A DNA stretch of 64,000 bases from Sphingobacteriaceae bacterium (lineage in GTDB: Bacteria > Bacteroidota > Bacteroidia > UBA7662): positions 1 through 64,000 of the forward strand of contig PNNG01000037.1 in assembly GCA_013824115.1 (NCBI GenBank), given 5' to 3'. Below the pieces are notes generated by a model. It saw only the letters and a list, made by a program, of their open reading frames with translations. It ran no database searches and had not been told where the DNA came from. The number at the start of each line of letters is the position of its first letter. Position 1 is the first letter of the stretch. Positions 20,480-29,373 of this stretch are shown here, piece after piece. The position numbers were made by a program, and so were the translations under genes.

Positions 20480-21109
20480 TTACTTGTTTAAAGTTTCAGC
20501 GATTTTCTCAATCGCACTGTTCAACACAAGTACACGGGCAGCGTTCATTACATCGTAGGTGTTCAAATCACTGGCCACCACGATTTTGGTCTTTTGCAAG
20601 TTGCGACCAGAAAGCACGAGATTCTCGTTTTTCTCTGGAGTAACCAACAATACACGCTTACCATTTACATTCAACTTATTCAACATATCGGCGAACGACT
20701 TGGTCTTGGGTGACTCAAAAATGAAATCTTCCAATACCGTGATGTTGTTACCCTGTGCTTTATAAGCAAGGGCCGATTTACGCGCCAATACTTTTACTTT
20801 TTTGTTCAGCTTGAAGCTGTAGTCGCGGGGTTGAGGACCAAACACGCGGGCACCACCTTTAAACAATGGGCTATTGATGTCGCCCTTACGCGATCCACCA
20901 GTACCTTTTTGCTTGTGTAATTTGCGCGTAGAGCCGCTGATTTCCCAACGCTCTTTGGTCTTGTGCGTTCCTTGACGTTGATTGGCCAAGTACTGCTTCA
21001 CGTCGAGGTAAATCGCATGATCGTTGGGCTCGATACCGAAGATTGCTTCAGGAAGCTCAACCTTTGCCTTGGTCTCTTGACCTTGGATATTAAAAACAGG
21101 TAGTTGCAT
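20480..21109 (-). CDS. rplD: 50S ribosomal protein L4
   Basis: 209 residues; its extended loop ([20 protein letters not shown], then [11 protein letters not shown] near residue 70) lines the exit tunnel. In E. coli L4 represses the S10 operon; no matching leader is evident here. Follows rplC by 3 nt. Confidence 0.97.
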   Translation of the reverse strand: MQLPVFNIQGQETKAKVELPEAIFGIEPNDHAIYLDVKQYLANQRQGTHKTKERWEISGSTRKLHKQKGTGGSRKGDINSPLFKGGARVFGPQPRDYSFKLNKKVKVLARKSALAYKAQGNNITVLEDFIFESPKTKSFADMLNKLNVNGKRVLLVTPEKNENLVLSGRNLQKTKIVVASDLNTYDVMNAARVLVLNSAIEKIAETLNK

Positions 21110-21112
21110 CTC

Positions 21113-21730
21113 TTACTTCTCCACAATTACAAATGAACCCTTGGCTCCTGGAACAGAACCTTTAACAACCAACAGATTTTGCTCGGGAAATACCTTCAAT
21201 ATCTCGAGGTTGATGGCCTTCACACGCTTGTTGCCTGTTTGTCCACCCATGCGCATGCCTTTGAATACACGCGAAGGGAACGACGATGCACCCAATGAAC
21301 CGGGAGCACGCAAGCGGTTGTGCTGACCGTGGGTTTGTCCACCCACACCACCAAATCCGTGACGCTTTACAACGCCTTGGAAACCTTTACCCTTGCTCAG
21401 GCCAACTACGTCAACGAAGTCGCCCTCTGCGAAAATCTCAACCGTTACTTCATCACCCAAATTCAATTCGTCTTGAAACGTCGTGAACTCGGTGAGCTTG
21501 CGCTTGGGCGCAGTACCAGCTTTCTTGAAGTGTCCTAGCATTGCCTTTGTGGTCGACTTTTCTTTCTTGTCGCCATAGGCAAGCTGGTAGGCGTCATAAC
21601 CGTCTTTTTCAACGGTTTTCACTTGCGTAATTACGCAAGGACCAGCTTCCAAAACTGTGCATGGAACATTTTTTCCATCGGCACTGAAAATGCTGGTCAT
21701 TCCAACTTTTTTACCAATTATTCCTGACAT
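21113..21730 (-). CDS. rplC: 50S ribosomal protein L3
   Basis: 205 residues; assembly initiator near the A-site entrance. Seen are [14 protein letters not shown] at the start and the long loop [20 protein letters not shown], containing the Gln that is methylated in E. coli, then [18 protein letters not shown]. Follows rpsJ by 12 nt. Confidence 0.98.
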   Translation of the reverse strand: MSGIIGKKVGMTSIFSADGKNVPCTVLEAGPCVITQVKTVEKDGYDAYQLAYGDKKEKSTTKAMLGHFKKAGTAPKRKLTEFTTFQDELNLGDEVTVEIFAEGDFVDVVGLSKGKGFQGVVKRHGFGGVGGQTHGQHNRLRAPGSLGASSFPSRVFKGMRMGGQTGNKRVKAINLEILKVFPEQNLLVVKGSVPGAKGSFVIVEK

Positions 21731-21742
21731 GATTGTCGGTTA

Positions 21743-22048
21743 TCAAACTTTAATTTCAACATCTACACCGCTGGGCAATTCCAACTTCATCAACGCGTCT
21801 ACGGTCTTCGACGAAGAACTGTAGATGTCGAGAATGCGCTTGTAAGAGCACAACTGGAACTGTTCACGGGCTTTCTTATTCACGTGCGGCGACTTCAACA
21901 CAGTGAAGATGCGCTTTTCGGTAGGCAATGGAATGGGTCCACTTACTACGGCACCGGTGGTTTTTACAGTCTTCACAATCTTCTCGGCTGATTTGTCAAC
22001 CAAGTTGTGATCATAAGACTTCAACTTTATGCGGATACGATGACTCAT
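21743..22048 (-). CDS. rpsJ: 30S ribosomal protein S10
   Basis: 101 residues; head protein (also NusE in antitermination complexes). Motifs are [39 protein letters not shown] and the C-terminal [13 protein letters not shown]. It follows fusA by 11 nt; the usual tuf gene between them is missing from this locus. Confidence 0.98.
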   Translation of the reverse strand: MSHRIRIKLKSYDHNLVDKSAEKIVKTVKTTGAVVSGPIPLPTEKRIFTVLKSPHVNKKAREQFQLCSYKRILDIYSSSSKTVDALMKLELPSGVDVEIKV

Positions 22049-22059
22049 TTTCGTATTTA

Positions 22060-24192
22060 TTAATCTTTTTCAGCTCTTGCTTTTGCATACTTCGCCAGTA
22101 CATCATCGGAAATATTCCTAGGTGTTTCGGCAAAGTGTGAGAACTCCATGGTAGAGGTGGCACGGCCCGAAGTGAGGGTACGCAATACAGTTACGTATCC
22201 GAACATTTCCGACAATGGAACCAAAGCCTTGATTACCTGGGCACCATTGCGCGAGTCCATACCCTGCATTTGGCCACGACGCTTGTTCAAGTCGCCGATT
22301 ACGTCACCCATATAATCCTCAGGCGTAATTACTTCTACCTTCATGATTGGCTCAAGGAGGATCGGAGAAGCCTTGCGACAAGCTTCACGGAAGGCCGCAC
22401 GGGCAGCCACTTCAAATGAAAGCGAATCGGAGTCAACTGCGTGAAACGAACCGTCGAACAAACGTACCTTGAGGTTGTCGATGGCGAAACCTGCCAACAC
22501 ACCATTCGACATGGCAGAGGCAAAGCCCTTTTCAACCGAAGGAATAAATTCGCGGGGGATTGAACCACCCACAACTTCATTCACAAACTCCAAACCTGGT
22601 TTTTCAGGATCGCCCGGCATTACTTCCACCTGGATGTCGGCAAACTTACCGCGACCACCCGTTTGCTTCTTATAAACCTCGCGGTGAATAACGGGCTTGG
22701 TAATGGCCTCTTTGTAAGTAACCTGTGGAGCACCTTGGTTACACTCTACCTTGAACTCACGACGCAAACGGTCAACAATGATTTCGAGGTGCAATTCACC
22801 CATACCTTGAATAATGGTTTGGCCTGAATCTTCATCGGTGTGCACACGGAAGGTGGGATCTTCTTCAGCCAATTTTGCCAAAGCATTACCCAGCTTATCG
22901 CTGTCGGCTTGTGTCTTAGGCTCAATTGCCAAACCGATTACCGGCTCGGGGAACTGCATGGCTTCGAGGATAATGAGGTGCTTCTCGTCGCAAAGGGTAT
23001 CGCCAGTTTTGATGTCCTTAAAGCCTACCGCCGCACAAATGTCACCTGCTTCTACGAAGTCGATGGCCTTACGATCGTTGGCATGCATCTGGAACAAACG
23101 CGAGATACGTTCTTTGTCGATAGAAATACCTTTGTCAGGATCGCTTCTCACCTTTGAGATGTAAGAACCGGCATCCAAACGGCCAGAATATACACGGAAG
23201 AATACCAAACGACCAACGAATGGGTCGGTAGCTACTTTAAATGCCAAGGCACAGAAAGGCTCATCTACCGAAGGCTTGCGGGTAACAGGGGCATCGGTCT
23301 TGGGATCGGTGCCTTCTACTGCTTCTGCATCCATAGGTGATGGCAAGAAAGAACAAACTGCATCTAAAACAGCCTGTACACCTTTGTTCTTGAATGAAGA
23401 ACCGCACATCATGGGCACAAACTTGCCATCAATTACGGCCTTACGGATAGCGACACGCATCTCCTCTTCAGTGATGCTGTCCGGATCGTCAAAAAACTTC
23501 TCCATCAACACATCATCGTACTCTGCACAGATTTCGATGAGCTGCTGACGGAATTCATGTGCTTGTTCAGCTAAGTCAGCAGGCATAGGAATCTCGGTGT
23601 AAGTCATACCCTTTGATTCTTCATCCCATACAATGGCTTTGTTGGTAATGAGGTCAACTACACCCTTGAAGGTTTCTTCTGATCCGATGGGCACTTGCAA
23701 AGGAATAGCGGTAGAGCCCAACATTTCTTTCACCTGCTTGCACACGTTGAAGAAATCGGCGCCCTGACGGTCCATTTTATTTACAAAACCAATGCGAGGA
23801 ACATTGTAGTTGTCGGCCAAACGCCAGTTGGTTTCCGACTGCGGCTCGACACCGTCAACTGCCGAAAACAAGAACACCAAACCATCGAGTACGCGGAGTG
23901 AACGGTTTACCTCTACGGTAAAATCCACGTGACCGGGGGTATCGATGATGTTGATGGCATATTCATTTTCTTCCCATTTCCAAGCAGTTTTGGTAGCTGC
24001 AGAGGTAATGGTAATACCGCGCTCCTGTTCCTGTGCCATCCAGTCCATGGTGGCTGCACCATCGTGTACTTCCCCAATCTTGTGGGTCATACCGGTGTAG
24101 TACAGAATACGCTCTGTAGTAGTGGTTTTACCGGCATCGATGTGAGCTGCGATACCGATGTTGCGTACAAACTTAAGGTCTCTTTGTGCCAT
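22060..24192 (-). CDS. fusA: Elongation factor G
   Basis: 710-residue GTPase that drives ribosomal translocation. The G motifs are clear: AHIDAGKT at residues 16-23 (P-loop), DTPGH at 84-88 and NKMD at 138-141. Domain II to V follow at normal length, with domain IV ending near [11 protein letters not shown]-type sequence ([17 protein letters not shown]). It lies 3 nt after rpsG in the str part of the unit. Confidence 0.98.
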   Translation of the reverse strand: MAQRDLKFVRNIGIAAHIDAGKTTTTERILYYTGMTHKIGEVHDGAATMDWMAQEQERGITITSAATKTAWKWEENEYAINIIDTPGHVDFTVEVNRSLRVLDGLVFLFSAVDGVEPQSETNWRLADNYNVPRIGFVNKMDRQGADFFNVCKQVKEMLGSTAIPLQVPIGSEETFKGVVDLITNKAIVWDEESKGMTYTEIPMPADLAEQAHEFRQQLIEICAEYDDVLMEKFFDDPDSITEEEMRVAIRKAVIDGKFVPMMCGSSFKNKGVQAVLDAVCSFLPSPMDAEAVEGTDPKTDAPVTRKPSVDEPFCALAFKVATDPFVGRLVFFRVYSGRLDAGSYISKVRSDPDKGISIDKERISRLFQMHANDRKAIDFVEAGDICAAVGFKDIKTGDTLCDEKHLIILEAMQFPEPVIGLAIEPKTQADSDKLGNALAKLAEEDPTFRVHTDEDSGQTIIQGMGELHLEIIVDRLRREFKVECNQGAPQVTYKEAITKPVIHREVYKKQTGGRGKFADIQVEVMPGDPEKPGLEFVNEVVGGSIPREFIPSVEKGFASAMSNGVLAGFAIDNLKVRLFDGSFHAVDSDSLSFEVAARAAFREACRKASPILLEPIMKVEVITPEDYMGDVIGDLNKRRGQMQGMDSRNGAQVIKALVPLSEMFGYVTVLRTLTSGRATSTMEFSHFAETPRNISDDVLAKYAKARAEKD

Positions 24193-24195
24193 GTC

Positions 24196-24663
24196 TTAGA
24201 ATCTGAAATGCGAGAAGGCCTTGTTGGCTTCAGCCATTTTGTATGTATCTTCTTTCTTCTTCACTGCGGCACCTTCACCTTTAGAAGCAGCAACTACTTC
24301 GCCGGCGAGTTTGTCGACCATGGTTTTTTCGTTGCGCTTGCGGGCATAACCTATCAACCAACGCATTCCCAATGCCTGTTTGCGGCTGGGGTTAACTTCG
24401 ATGGGCACCTGGAAGGTAGCACCACCAACACGGCGGCTCTTCACTTCCACGCTTGGCATTACGTTGTTCAGCGCACGGCGCCAAACTTCGATGCCTGTTT
24501 CATTCATACGCTTTTCTACCACTTCCATGGCAGCGTAAAAAATTTCAGCAGCTGTGCTTTTCTTACCATCGAGCATCATGTTGTTGATGAACTTGGTAAC
24601 TACGATGTCCTGAAACTTCGGATCTGGTTCAATGATCCGTTTTTTGGCACGCGTCTTTCTCAT
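24196..24663 (-). CDS. rpsG: 30S ribosomal protein S7
   Basis: 155 residues; head-nucleating 16S binder near the E site. Seen are DPKFQDIVVTKFINNMMLDG at the start, GGATFQVPIEVNPSRKQALG in the middle and a C-terminal HFRF. Represses the str operon in E. coli; no evidence either way here. Follows rpsL after 13 nt. Confidence 0.98.
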   Translation of the reverse strand: MRKTRAKKRIIEPDPKFQDIVVTKFINNMMLDGKKSTAAEIFYAAMEVVEKRMNETGIEVWRRALNNVMPSVEVKSRRVGGATFQVPIEVNPSRKQALGMRWLIGYARKRNEKTMVDKLAGEVVAASKGEGAAVKKKEDTYKMAEANKAFSHFRF

Positions 24664-24676
24664 CGCTTATATCTTA

Positions 24677-25081
24677 TTATTTCTTTTTTGCGCCTTTTGC
24701 TGGAGCTGCAGCCTGCTTGGCCTTGGCACCGTATTTTGAACGACCTTGCTTGCGGCCGTTAACACCTGCTGTGTCGAGTGCACCACGGATGATGTGGTAA
24801 CGCACACCGGGTAGGTCTTTTACACGACCACCACGGATGAGCACGATGGAGTGCTCTTGCAGGTTGTGACCTTCACCAGGGATGTAAGCGTTTACTTCCT
24901 TCTGGTTGGTGAGACGCACACGCGCTACTTTGCGCATGGCTGAGTTCGGCTTCTTGGGGGTGGTGGTATACACCCTGGTGCATACACCGCGACGCTGCGG
25001 GCAAGCATCTAATGCCGGCGACTTGCTCTTGTCGGCCTTATGCTCACGGCCTTTTCTTACGAGTTGCTGTATGGTTGGCAT
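24677..25081 (-). CDS. rpsL: 30S ribosomal protein S12
   Basis: 134 residues; decoding-centre protein and first gene of the 17-kb ribosomal unit. TPKKPNS at residues 41-47 has the unmodified lysines associated with streptomycin sensitivity in other bacteria. [10 protein letters not shown] carries Asp89, the residue matching the methylthiolated Asp of E. coli S12. The C-terminus is an Ala/Lys-rich extension. No Shine-Dalgarno sequence precedes the ATG. Confidence 0.98.
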   Translation of the reverse strand: MPTIQQLVRKGREHKADKSKSPALDACPQRRGVCTRVYTTTPKKPNSAMRKVARVRLTNQKEVNAYIPGEGHNLQEHSIVLIRGGRVKDLPGVRYHIIRGALDTAGVNGRKQGRSKYGAKAKQAAAPAKGAKKK

Positions 25082-25138
25082 ACGTTTGTTAAATACGCTA
25101 TTTGAATAAACACACTACTCCCTCTGTTCAAGGGACTG

Positions 25139-25169
25139 CAAAGGTATTCAATTCCTGAATATTTGCAAA
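25139..25169 (-). promoter_or_regulatory. Promoter of the rpsL-rplQ ribosomal unit
   Basis: On the minus strand TTTG (25166-25169) is followed after exactly 19 bp by TACCTTTG (25139-25146), a full match to the Bacteroidota -33/-7 consensus. It gives a leader of about 50 nt before rpsL. This is the best two-element promoter in the window. Confidence 0.8.
25145..25161. promoter_or_regulatory. Perfect dyad TATTCA-N5-TGAATA inside the str promoter spacer
   Basis: Six-base perfect arms around five bases, lying almost entirely between the -33 and -7 elements of the ribosomal promoter. The position is that of a repressor operator or promoter-shape element. I know of no factor for it, so this is only a candidate site. 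Confidence 0.35.
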
Positions 25170-25363
25170 ACCAATGTCCAAATTTTTGGATGCGAGTGAG
25201 TTAGCCGTATGTTTTTGTGGATAGTGTTGACCGAAAAACGCCCCTGGAAGGCCTGAGACGCATTTTGTCCTTTGGCGATATCCACAAAAAAGGCAAAACA
25301 TTCCTGCAATCGCCGGCACATTCCAGTGGAAAACTCCTAATTTGTGGCTCTATTTTCAGTCTT

Positions 25364-26653
25364 ATGAGATATCAGCCCATCGACCCGCAATTGTTTGTTC
25401 ACAACAGAGCGCGCTTTACGGCACACATGCAGCCGAACAGCATGGCCGTATTGGTGTCGAGCGACCAGTTTCCCCGCAATGCCGATGCTAATTTTTACTT
25501 CCGTCAGAATTCGGAGCTTTTTTGGCTGACCGGGATTGATCAGGAAGAGACCTATTTACTATTGTATCCCGATTGTCCGAACCCCGCCTACCGCGAAGTA
25601 CTTTTTGTGCGCGAAACCAACGAAGAAATTGCTACTTGGGAAGGGCATAAATACAGCAAGACCGAAGCAGCCGCCATGTCGGGCATTCAAACCGTATTGT
25701 GGAACCATGATTTCAGGCAGCTGGTGCATACGCAAATGAAGTATGCCGATGCGTGCTACCTCAATACCAATGAAAACGACCGGGCGAATAATCCGGTTCC
25801 AACCGCTGAGCTGCGTTTCGCCCACGAGCTGCAACAGCTATTTCCGCTACACCGGTATGAACGGGCGGCAAAGGTGTTTGAACACCACCGTTCGCGCAAG
25901 CACCCCATTGAAGTAGGCCTTATTAATAAGGCGGTTGACATTACAGCCGGCGCTTTTGATGAAGTGCTTCGTTCGGTGAAGCCTGGCATGTGGGAGTTTG
26001 AAATAGAAGGCATCATCAGCAAGCACTTTTTAAGCAATAGGGCCAACGGCTTTTCGTTTGAGCCCATCATAGCCAGTGGCGCCAGTGCTTGTGTTTTGCA
26101 TTATGTAAAGAACGACAAGCAAACCCAGGATGGCGATTTGTTGCTGCTCGACTTTGGTGCCGACTATGCCAACTACGCCGGCGATATGACCCGCTGTTTT
26201 CCTGTGAATGGCCGTTTTACCAAAAGGCAAAAAGAAGTGTATGACGCGGTATTGCGGGTTAACCGCGAAGCCACCAAATTATTGGTACCTGGCCGAACGC
26301 TGGACGCTTATAATAAGGAGTCGGCCCTGATCATGCAAGACGAGCTGCTTCGTTTGGGACTCATCACCCGAGACGATATTGCCCGTGAATCGGCCTCCTG
26401 GCCAGCTTATAAAAAGTATTTCCCACATGGAACGGGGCATTTTTTAGGCATCGATGTACATGACATTGGCGCCCGTTACGGCAAGTTGGATGTGGGGATG
26501 GTGATCACCTGCGAACCCGGTATATACATAAAGGAGGAAGGCTTGGGTATTCGCATTGAAAACGACATCCTCATCACCGAAAACGGACCGGTAAATTTGA
26601 TGGCAGGAATTCCCATTGAAACGGAGGAGATTGAAGAAGTGATGAATGTGTGA
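25364..26653 (+). CDS. pepP: Xaa-Pro aminopeptidase (aminopeptidase P family, M24)
   Basis: 429-residue metallopeptidase that removes an N-terminal residue preceding proline. The N-terminal creatinase-like domain (FRQNSELFWLTGIDQEE) is followed by the M24 pita-bread domain. The five metal ligands are visible: the two Asp of DFGADYANYAGDMTR, the His of HGTGHFLGIDVHD, the Glu of CEPGIYI and the Glu of RIENDILIT. I chose ATG 25364 (MRYQPIDPQLF) because it matches the family start; the frame stays open upstream to 25217 but reads unlike the family. No signal peptide, so cytoplasmic. Divergent from rpsL. Confidence 0.92.
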   Translation: MRYQPIDPQLFVHNRARFTAHMQPNSMAVLVSSDQFPRNADANFYFRQNSELFWLTGIDQEETYLLLYPDCPNPAYREVLFVRETNEEIATWEGHKYSKTEAAAMSGIQTVLWNHDFRQLVHTQMKYADACYLNTNENDRANNPVPTAELRFAHELQQLFPLHRYERAAKVFEHHRSRKHPIEVGLINKAVDITAGAFDEVLRSVKPGMWEFEIEGIISKHFLSNRANGFSFEPIIASGASACVLHYVKNDKQTQDGDLLLLDFGADYANYAGDMTRCFPVNGRFTKRQKEVYDAVLRVNREATKLLVPGRTLDAYNKESALIMQDELLRLGLITRDDIARESASWPAYKKYFPHGTGHFLGIDVHDIGARYGKLDVGMVITCEPGIYIKEEGLGIRIENDILITENGPVNLMAGIPIETEEIEEVMNV

Positions 26654-26695
26654 TTATGGACGATAGATTACGGACGATAGACAATGGACGACAAA
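26654..26695. repeat. 14-bp tandem repeat, three units
   Basis: Starts immediately after the pepP stop. The units are TTATGGACGATAGA, TTACGGACGATAGA and CAATGGACGACAAA, in direct tandem. First of four adjacent arrays of different period. Confidence 0.85.
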
Positions 26696-26723
26696 CTAGC
26701 CAAATCAGGCACCGACAAACTTT

Positions 26724-26752
26724 GAATCCCGAATCCCCGAATCCCCGAATCG
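26724..26752. repeat. 8-bp tandem repeat (GAATCCCC), about 3.5 units
   Basis: Units GAATCCC, GAATCCCC, GAATCCCC and a final GAATCG in direct tandem. Second array in the pepP-rmlA gap. Confidence 0.85.
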
Positions 26753-26756
26753 CCTT

Positions 26757-26819
26757 TGGCTCTCGGGGCAGGCGCCGCTGGCTCTCGGGGCAGTCGCCGC
26801 TGGCTCTCGGGATTTCGCT
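26757..26819. repeat. 22-bp tandem repeat, nearly three units
   Basis: Two almost identical 22-bp units (26757-26778 and 26779-26800, differing at one base) beginning TGGCTCTCGGGGCAG, then a third diverged unit to about 26819. Much richer in G+C than the flanking arrays. Confidence 0.85.
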
Positions 26820-26828
26820 TGGCTCAAC

Positions 26829-26856
26829 TTTGAACTATGAACCTTTAACCTTGAAC
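26829..26856. repeat. 7-bp tandem repeat, four units, abutting rmlA
   Basis: Units TTTGAAC, TATGAAC, CTTTAAC and CTTGAAC end 2 nt before the rmlA ATG. The last units include TAACCTTG, one base from the -7 consensus, so the array could also carry the promoter. Confidence 0.75.
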
Positions 26857-26858
26857 TT

Positions 26859-27719
26859 ATGAAAGGCATTATACTCGCCGGTGGATCCGGCACCCGCTTG
26901 CATCCCCTTACTTTGGCCATGAGCAAACAGCTGATGCCCGTGTATGACAAGCCCATGATTTATTATCCCCTGTCGGTACTGATGATGGCCGGCATGCGCG
27001 ACATCCTCATCATTTCTACCCCGCACGACCTGCCCAACTTCCGCAAGCTGCTGGGCGATGGTGCATCGCTTGGGTGTAATTTTAGTTACCAGGTGCAGGA
27101 AGTGCCTAATGGACTGGCACAGGCTTTTGTGCTTGGTGAGCCATTCATTGGCAACGATAAAGCGGCCCTTGTTTTGGGCGACAATATCTTTTATGGCTCG
27201 CGGATGGGTCGCTTGTTGCAAGAAAACAACGATCCCGATGGTGCCGTGGTTTTCGCCTACCACGTAAGCGACCCCGAGCGGTATGGTGTGGTTGAATTCG
27301 ATGAGAATATGCGTGCCATGAGCATCGAAGAAAAACCCAAGCAGCCCAAGTCGAATTATGCTGTACCCGGTTTGTATTTCTACGATAACGATGTGGTTCA
27401 AATTGCCAAGGACCTCAAGCCTTCGGCCCGTGGCGAATACGAAATCACCGATGTAAACAAGCACTATTTGGAGGCTGGCAAACTGAAGGTGGGTGTGCTC
27501 GATCGCGGAACCGCCTGGCTGGATACGGGTACCTTTGCTTCGTTGATGCAGGCCGGCCAATTTGTGCAAGTGATCGAAGAGCGTCAAGGCTTAAAAATTG
27601 GCTGTATTGAGGAAATTGCCTGGAATATGGGCTTTATTGATGATGAGCAGCTTGAAAAAATTGCACATCCATTGGTAAAAAGCGGCTATGGCCAATACCT
27701 TCTTAACCTACTGAAATGA
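26859..27719 (+). CDS. rmlA: Glucose-1-phosphate thymidylyltransferase
   Basis: 286 residues. Makes dTDP-glucose from glucose 1-phosphate and dTTP, the first step to dTDP-rhamnose and related sugars. The nucleotide-binding signature [11 protein letters not shown] lies at residues 8-18, followed by [24 protein letters not shown], and the C-terminal AWLDTGT segment. Full length. It overlaps galE by 4 nt, so the two form an operon for nucleotide-sugar supply. The other rml genes are not in this window. Confidence 0.96.
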   Translation: MKGIILAGGSGTRLHPLTLAMSKQLMPVYDKPMIYYPLSVLMMAGMRDILIISTPHDLPNFRKLLGDGASLGCNFSYQVQEVPNGLAQAFVLGEPFIGNDKAALVLGDNIFYGSRMGRLLQENNDPDGAVVFAYHVSDPERYGVVEFDENMRAMSIEEKPKQPKSNYAVPGLYFYDNDVVQIAKDLKPSARGEYEITDVNKHYLEAGKLKVGVLDRGTAWLDTGTFASLMQAGQFVQVIEERQGLKIGCIEEIAWNMGFIDDEQLEKIAHPLVKSGYGQYLLNLLK

Positions 27720-28741
27720 GTAAAATACTGGTAACCGGCGGTTGTGGATACATTGGTGCGCATACCGTAGTTGAGCTATTGCAGGCTGGCTATGAAGTAA
27801 TAAGCATTGACGACAATTCACGTTCGAATGCCTGGATGATGGACCGTGTAGCCATCATTACCGGCAAAAAAGTGGTGAATCATGCCATCAACCTGTGCGA
27901 TATGGAAGCATTGGGCGCTTTTTTCGAACAGGAAAAGAACATCAGTGGGGTAATTCACTTTGCGGCGTATAAATCGGTTGGTGAATCTGCTAAAGAGCCG
28001 CTTCTCTATTTTGAAAATAACTTGTTGGGGCAAATCAACCTGCTCAAATGCGTGCAGAAGCATGAGATTGCCCATTTTGTATTTTCATCGAGCTGTACTG
28101 TGTATGGCAATCCCGAGCAATTGCCAGTAACCGAAGAAACGCCTTTGCAGGAAGCCGAATCGCCTTATGGCCGCACCAAAGTGGTGGGTGAAGCTTTTTT
28201 GCGTGATTTTGTAAAAGTGGCCTCTACCAAGGTCATTGCCTTGCGGTATTTCAATCCGGTTGGAGCCCACCCCAGCAACGAAATTGGCGAGTACATTCTG
28301 GGCGTTCCGAGTTACCTCCTCCCCTACATGACCCAAACGGCCATTGGCAAGCGCGAGAAGCTCACGGTTTTTGGGCAGGATTATCCTACACGTGATGGCA
28401 CTTGCATTCGCGACTACATCCATGTTTGCGACATTGCGGCAGCCCACGTAAATGCCATTCAATACCTGGAAGGAGGCAAGAGCAAGGCTTCTTTTGAAGT
28501 ATTCAATTTAGGCAGCGGCATCGGCCAAAGTGTGCTTGAGATGATTGAGTCGTTTGAGCGCGTAAACGACCTTAAATTGAACTGGCAATTTGGCGATAGA
28601 CGTGCTGGCGATGTAGTGGCTGTTTATGCTAACAACAGCAAGGCCATTGAAGCACTCGGCTGGCAGCTCAGGTTCAATCTGGATGATATGATGCGTACGG
28701 CTTGGGCCTGGGAACAGCGGGTGGCCCAAGAAGGACTCTAA
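27716..28741 (+). CDS. galE: UDP-glucose 4-epimerase
   Basis: 341 residues of the extended short-chain dehydrogenase family. The NAD-binding GGCGYIG motif is near residue 8, and the catalytic SSSCTVYG serine region and YGRTK (Tyr and Lys) follow around residues 122-155. It interconverts UDP-glucose and UDP-galactose for envelope polysaccharides. Translationally coupled to rmlA (ATGA overlap). Confidence 0.94.
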   Translation: MSKILVTGGCGYIGAHTVVELLQAGYEVISIDDNSRSNAWMMDRVAIITGKKVVNHAINLCDMEALGAFFEQEKNISGVIHFAAYKSVGESAKEPLLYFENNLLGQINLLKCVQKHEIAHFVFSSSCTVYGNPEQLPVTEETPLQEAESPYGRTKVVGEAFLRDFVKVASTKVIALRYFNPVGAHPSNEIGEYILGVPSYLLPYMTQTAIGKREKLTVFGQDYPTRDGTCIRDYIHVCDIAAAHVNAIQYLEGGKSKASFEVFNLGSGIGQSVLEMIESFERVNDLKLNWQFGDRRAGDVVAVYANNSKAIEALGWQLRFNLDDMMRTAWAWEQRVAQEGL

Positions 28742-28755
28742 TATTATTCTCTTTA

Positions 28756-28787
28756 TTTGTATAGAATGGCCCTCCTGCTTATTTTAG
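28756..28787 (+). promoter_or_regulatory. Promoter for the DUF4236 gene, abutting its start codon
   Basis: TTTG (28756-28759), 20 bp, then TATTTTAG (28780-28787, one mismatch to TAnnTTTG). Only 4 nt separate the box from the ATG at 28792, so the predicted transcript is leaderless. Confidence 0.6.
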
Positions 28788-28791
28788 GGGC

Positions 28792-29373
28792 ATGTCGTTT
28801 CGTTATCAACGCAGGATCCACTTAGGCCAGGGTGTGGGGCTCAACCTCAGCAAAAGCGGAGTGAGCAGCAGTATACGCACGCGTTGGGGCAGTTTTGGAA
28901 GCAAAGGCTTTAGTTTGAGGACGGGTATTCCGGGCTTAACGTACCGCAAACAAAGAGGAAGCAAAAAAGGCGACGGCAGCTGGCTCATTGGATTGGTTTT
29001 GATAGCCTTTGCATTGGTAGCTTGGAACCTCCTCAGATTTTTATTTTGGCTGATCAGTTGGCTTTGGGGCAGATTTAGTTTGTGGCTCGAAAAGCGCAGG
29101 GCAGCACAAAAAGCGACTGACGATGCCGAAGTTTATGTGGGTCTGGATGTAGCGGATTTGGCGCTGCCCGACAAAAACAGTCCACTTGAAGTAGGTCACT
29201 GGTTGGTTACCGACGGTGCCCTTGTACATATGGGTCAGGCAATCGTACTATTATGGCAAAACGGTAAAGCTTATGCGCTTGAAGCGGAGGAAAATGGCCG
29301 CATTCAGGCCTTGGCGTTTACCGGACAAAAAGTAGCGCATCAAGATTTACTCTATAAAATCAAAGTATCGTGA
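28792..29373 (+). CDS. DUF4236 domain membrane protein
   Basis: 193 residues. The first 55 or so match the DUF4236 pattern, with FRYQRRIHLGQGVGLNLSKS then a run of basic and glycine residues ending in GIPGLTYRKQ. Next comes a hydrophobic, Trp-rich segment (about residues 62-95) likely to span the membrane, then a soluble C-terminal domain with no recognised motif. Its function is unknown. The stop codon overlaps the GTG start of ppc, so the two are probably cotranscribed, although no functional link is evident. Confidence 0.75.
   Translation: MSFRYQRRIHLGQGVGLNLSKSGVSSSIRTRWGSFGSKGFSLRTGIPGLTYRKQRGSKKGDGSWLIGLVLIAFALVAWNLLRFLFWLISWLWGRFSLWLEKRRAAQKATDDAEVYVGLDVADLALPDKNSPLEVGHWLVTDGALVHMGQAIVLLWQNGKAYALEAEENGRIQALAFTGQKVAHQDLLYKIKVS

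Noticed and set aside
25217-25363. Upstream extension of the pepP frame to an ATG at 25217
   Set aside because: The added 49 residues do not resemble the aminopeptidase P start and would overlap the ribosomal promoter region.
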